Position numbers and translations under genes: made by a program. The notes beneath the pieces are model-generated. The model did not search any database, was not told the DNA's origin, and worked only from the letters and a program-made list of their open reading frames with translations. From positions 1 through 12,786 of the forward strand of contig JAFQCI010000047.1 of the NCBI GenBank assembly GCA_017416505.1: a stretch of DNA of 12,786 nt, in the 5' to 3' direction. Source of the DNA: Lachnospiraceae bacterium (lineage in GTDB: Bacteria > Bacillota_A > Clostridia > Lachnospirales > Lachnospiraceae). Positions within the stretch are counted from its first letter, which is position 1; each line of letters opens with the position of its first letter. Below, piece after piece: positions 12,727 to 12,786 of this stretch.

Positions 12727-12786
12727 TGTAGATAAAACATAGCTAGGGTATAATAGATAGTATAAAATATTTTAATAATGGAGGGA
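12726..12786 (+). promoter_or_regulatory. Promoter and ribosome binding site of the next gene
   Basis: TTGTAG (12726–12731), 17 bases, consensus TATAAT (12749–12754). The window ends in GGAGGGA, a ribosome binding site, so the start codon should lie within about ten bases past the end. The −35 overlaps the T tract of the preceding terminator. Confidence 0.7.

Overview
The window looks like a chromosomal segment of a Gram-positive, low-GC Clostridia, most likely a Lachnospiraceae. The reasons are the gene order rho–rpmE–yqhQ–prmC–prfA, strong AGGAGG-type ribosome binding sites, canonical sigma-A promoters (several TTGxxx-N17-TATAAT) and the protein sequences themselves. All long genes run on the + strand. 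Two small genes in the middle run on the − strand.

Left block, 1–5250 (housekeeping). After about 440 bases of non-coding DNA come transcription terminator Rho, ribosomal protein L31 with a long 5' leader and its own promoter, and an intrinsic terminator. Then come the DUF1385 membrane protein YqhQ, the release-factor methylase PrmC (ATGA overlap with yqhQ) and release factor 1. PrmC modifies the GGQ glutamine of release factor 1, so enzyme and substrate are neighbours. A strong terminator closes the block.

Middle block, about 5250–10860 (accessory, visibly AT-richer). It opens with tight hairpins and a 47-bp, 44/47-identical INVERTED copy of the 3' end of prfA. Next is a NACHT-family STAND ATPase of the kind found in bacterial antiphage immunity, with a perfect 16-bp palindrome at its promoter. 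A bidirectional terminator separates it from a small Cro/C1-type regulator on the − strand. That regulator is divergent from a lipoprotein with an internally duplicated domain, and the two share a promoter region carrying a 12-bp palindrome. Then comes a compact, probably unannotated type I toxin–antitoxin locus. It has a 28-residue hydrophobic holin-like toxin on the − strand, a ribosome binding site buried in a hairpin, a convergent small RNA on the + strand, a shared bidirectional terminator, and an inverted repeat that gives both RNAs nearly the same 5' sequence. A Cys-rich DUF3795 protein, two unrecognised small proteins (one with a single membrane helix) and several RNA hairpins complete the block.

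Right block, about 10860–12786 (ordinary metabolism). A strong promoter drives a cupin and a dCMP deaminase as a two-gene operon. A cytidylate kinase-like gene follows with its own promoter and terminator. The promoter and ribosome binding site of a further gene end the window.

The most noteworthy items are the type I toxin–antitoxin locus with its unusual inverted-repeat architecture, the NACHT gene with an unassigned N-terminal domain, and the inverted prfA fragment at the island's left edge. Nothing was searched against databases. Family names rest on motifs read by eye.
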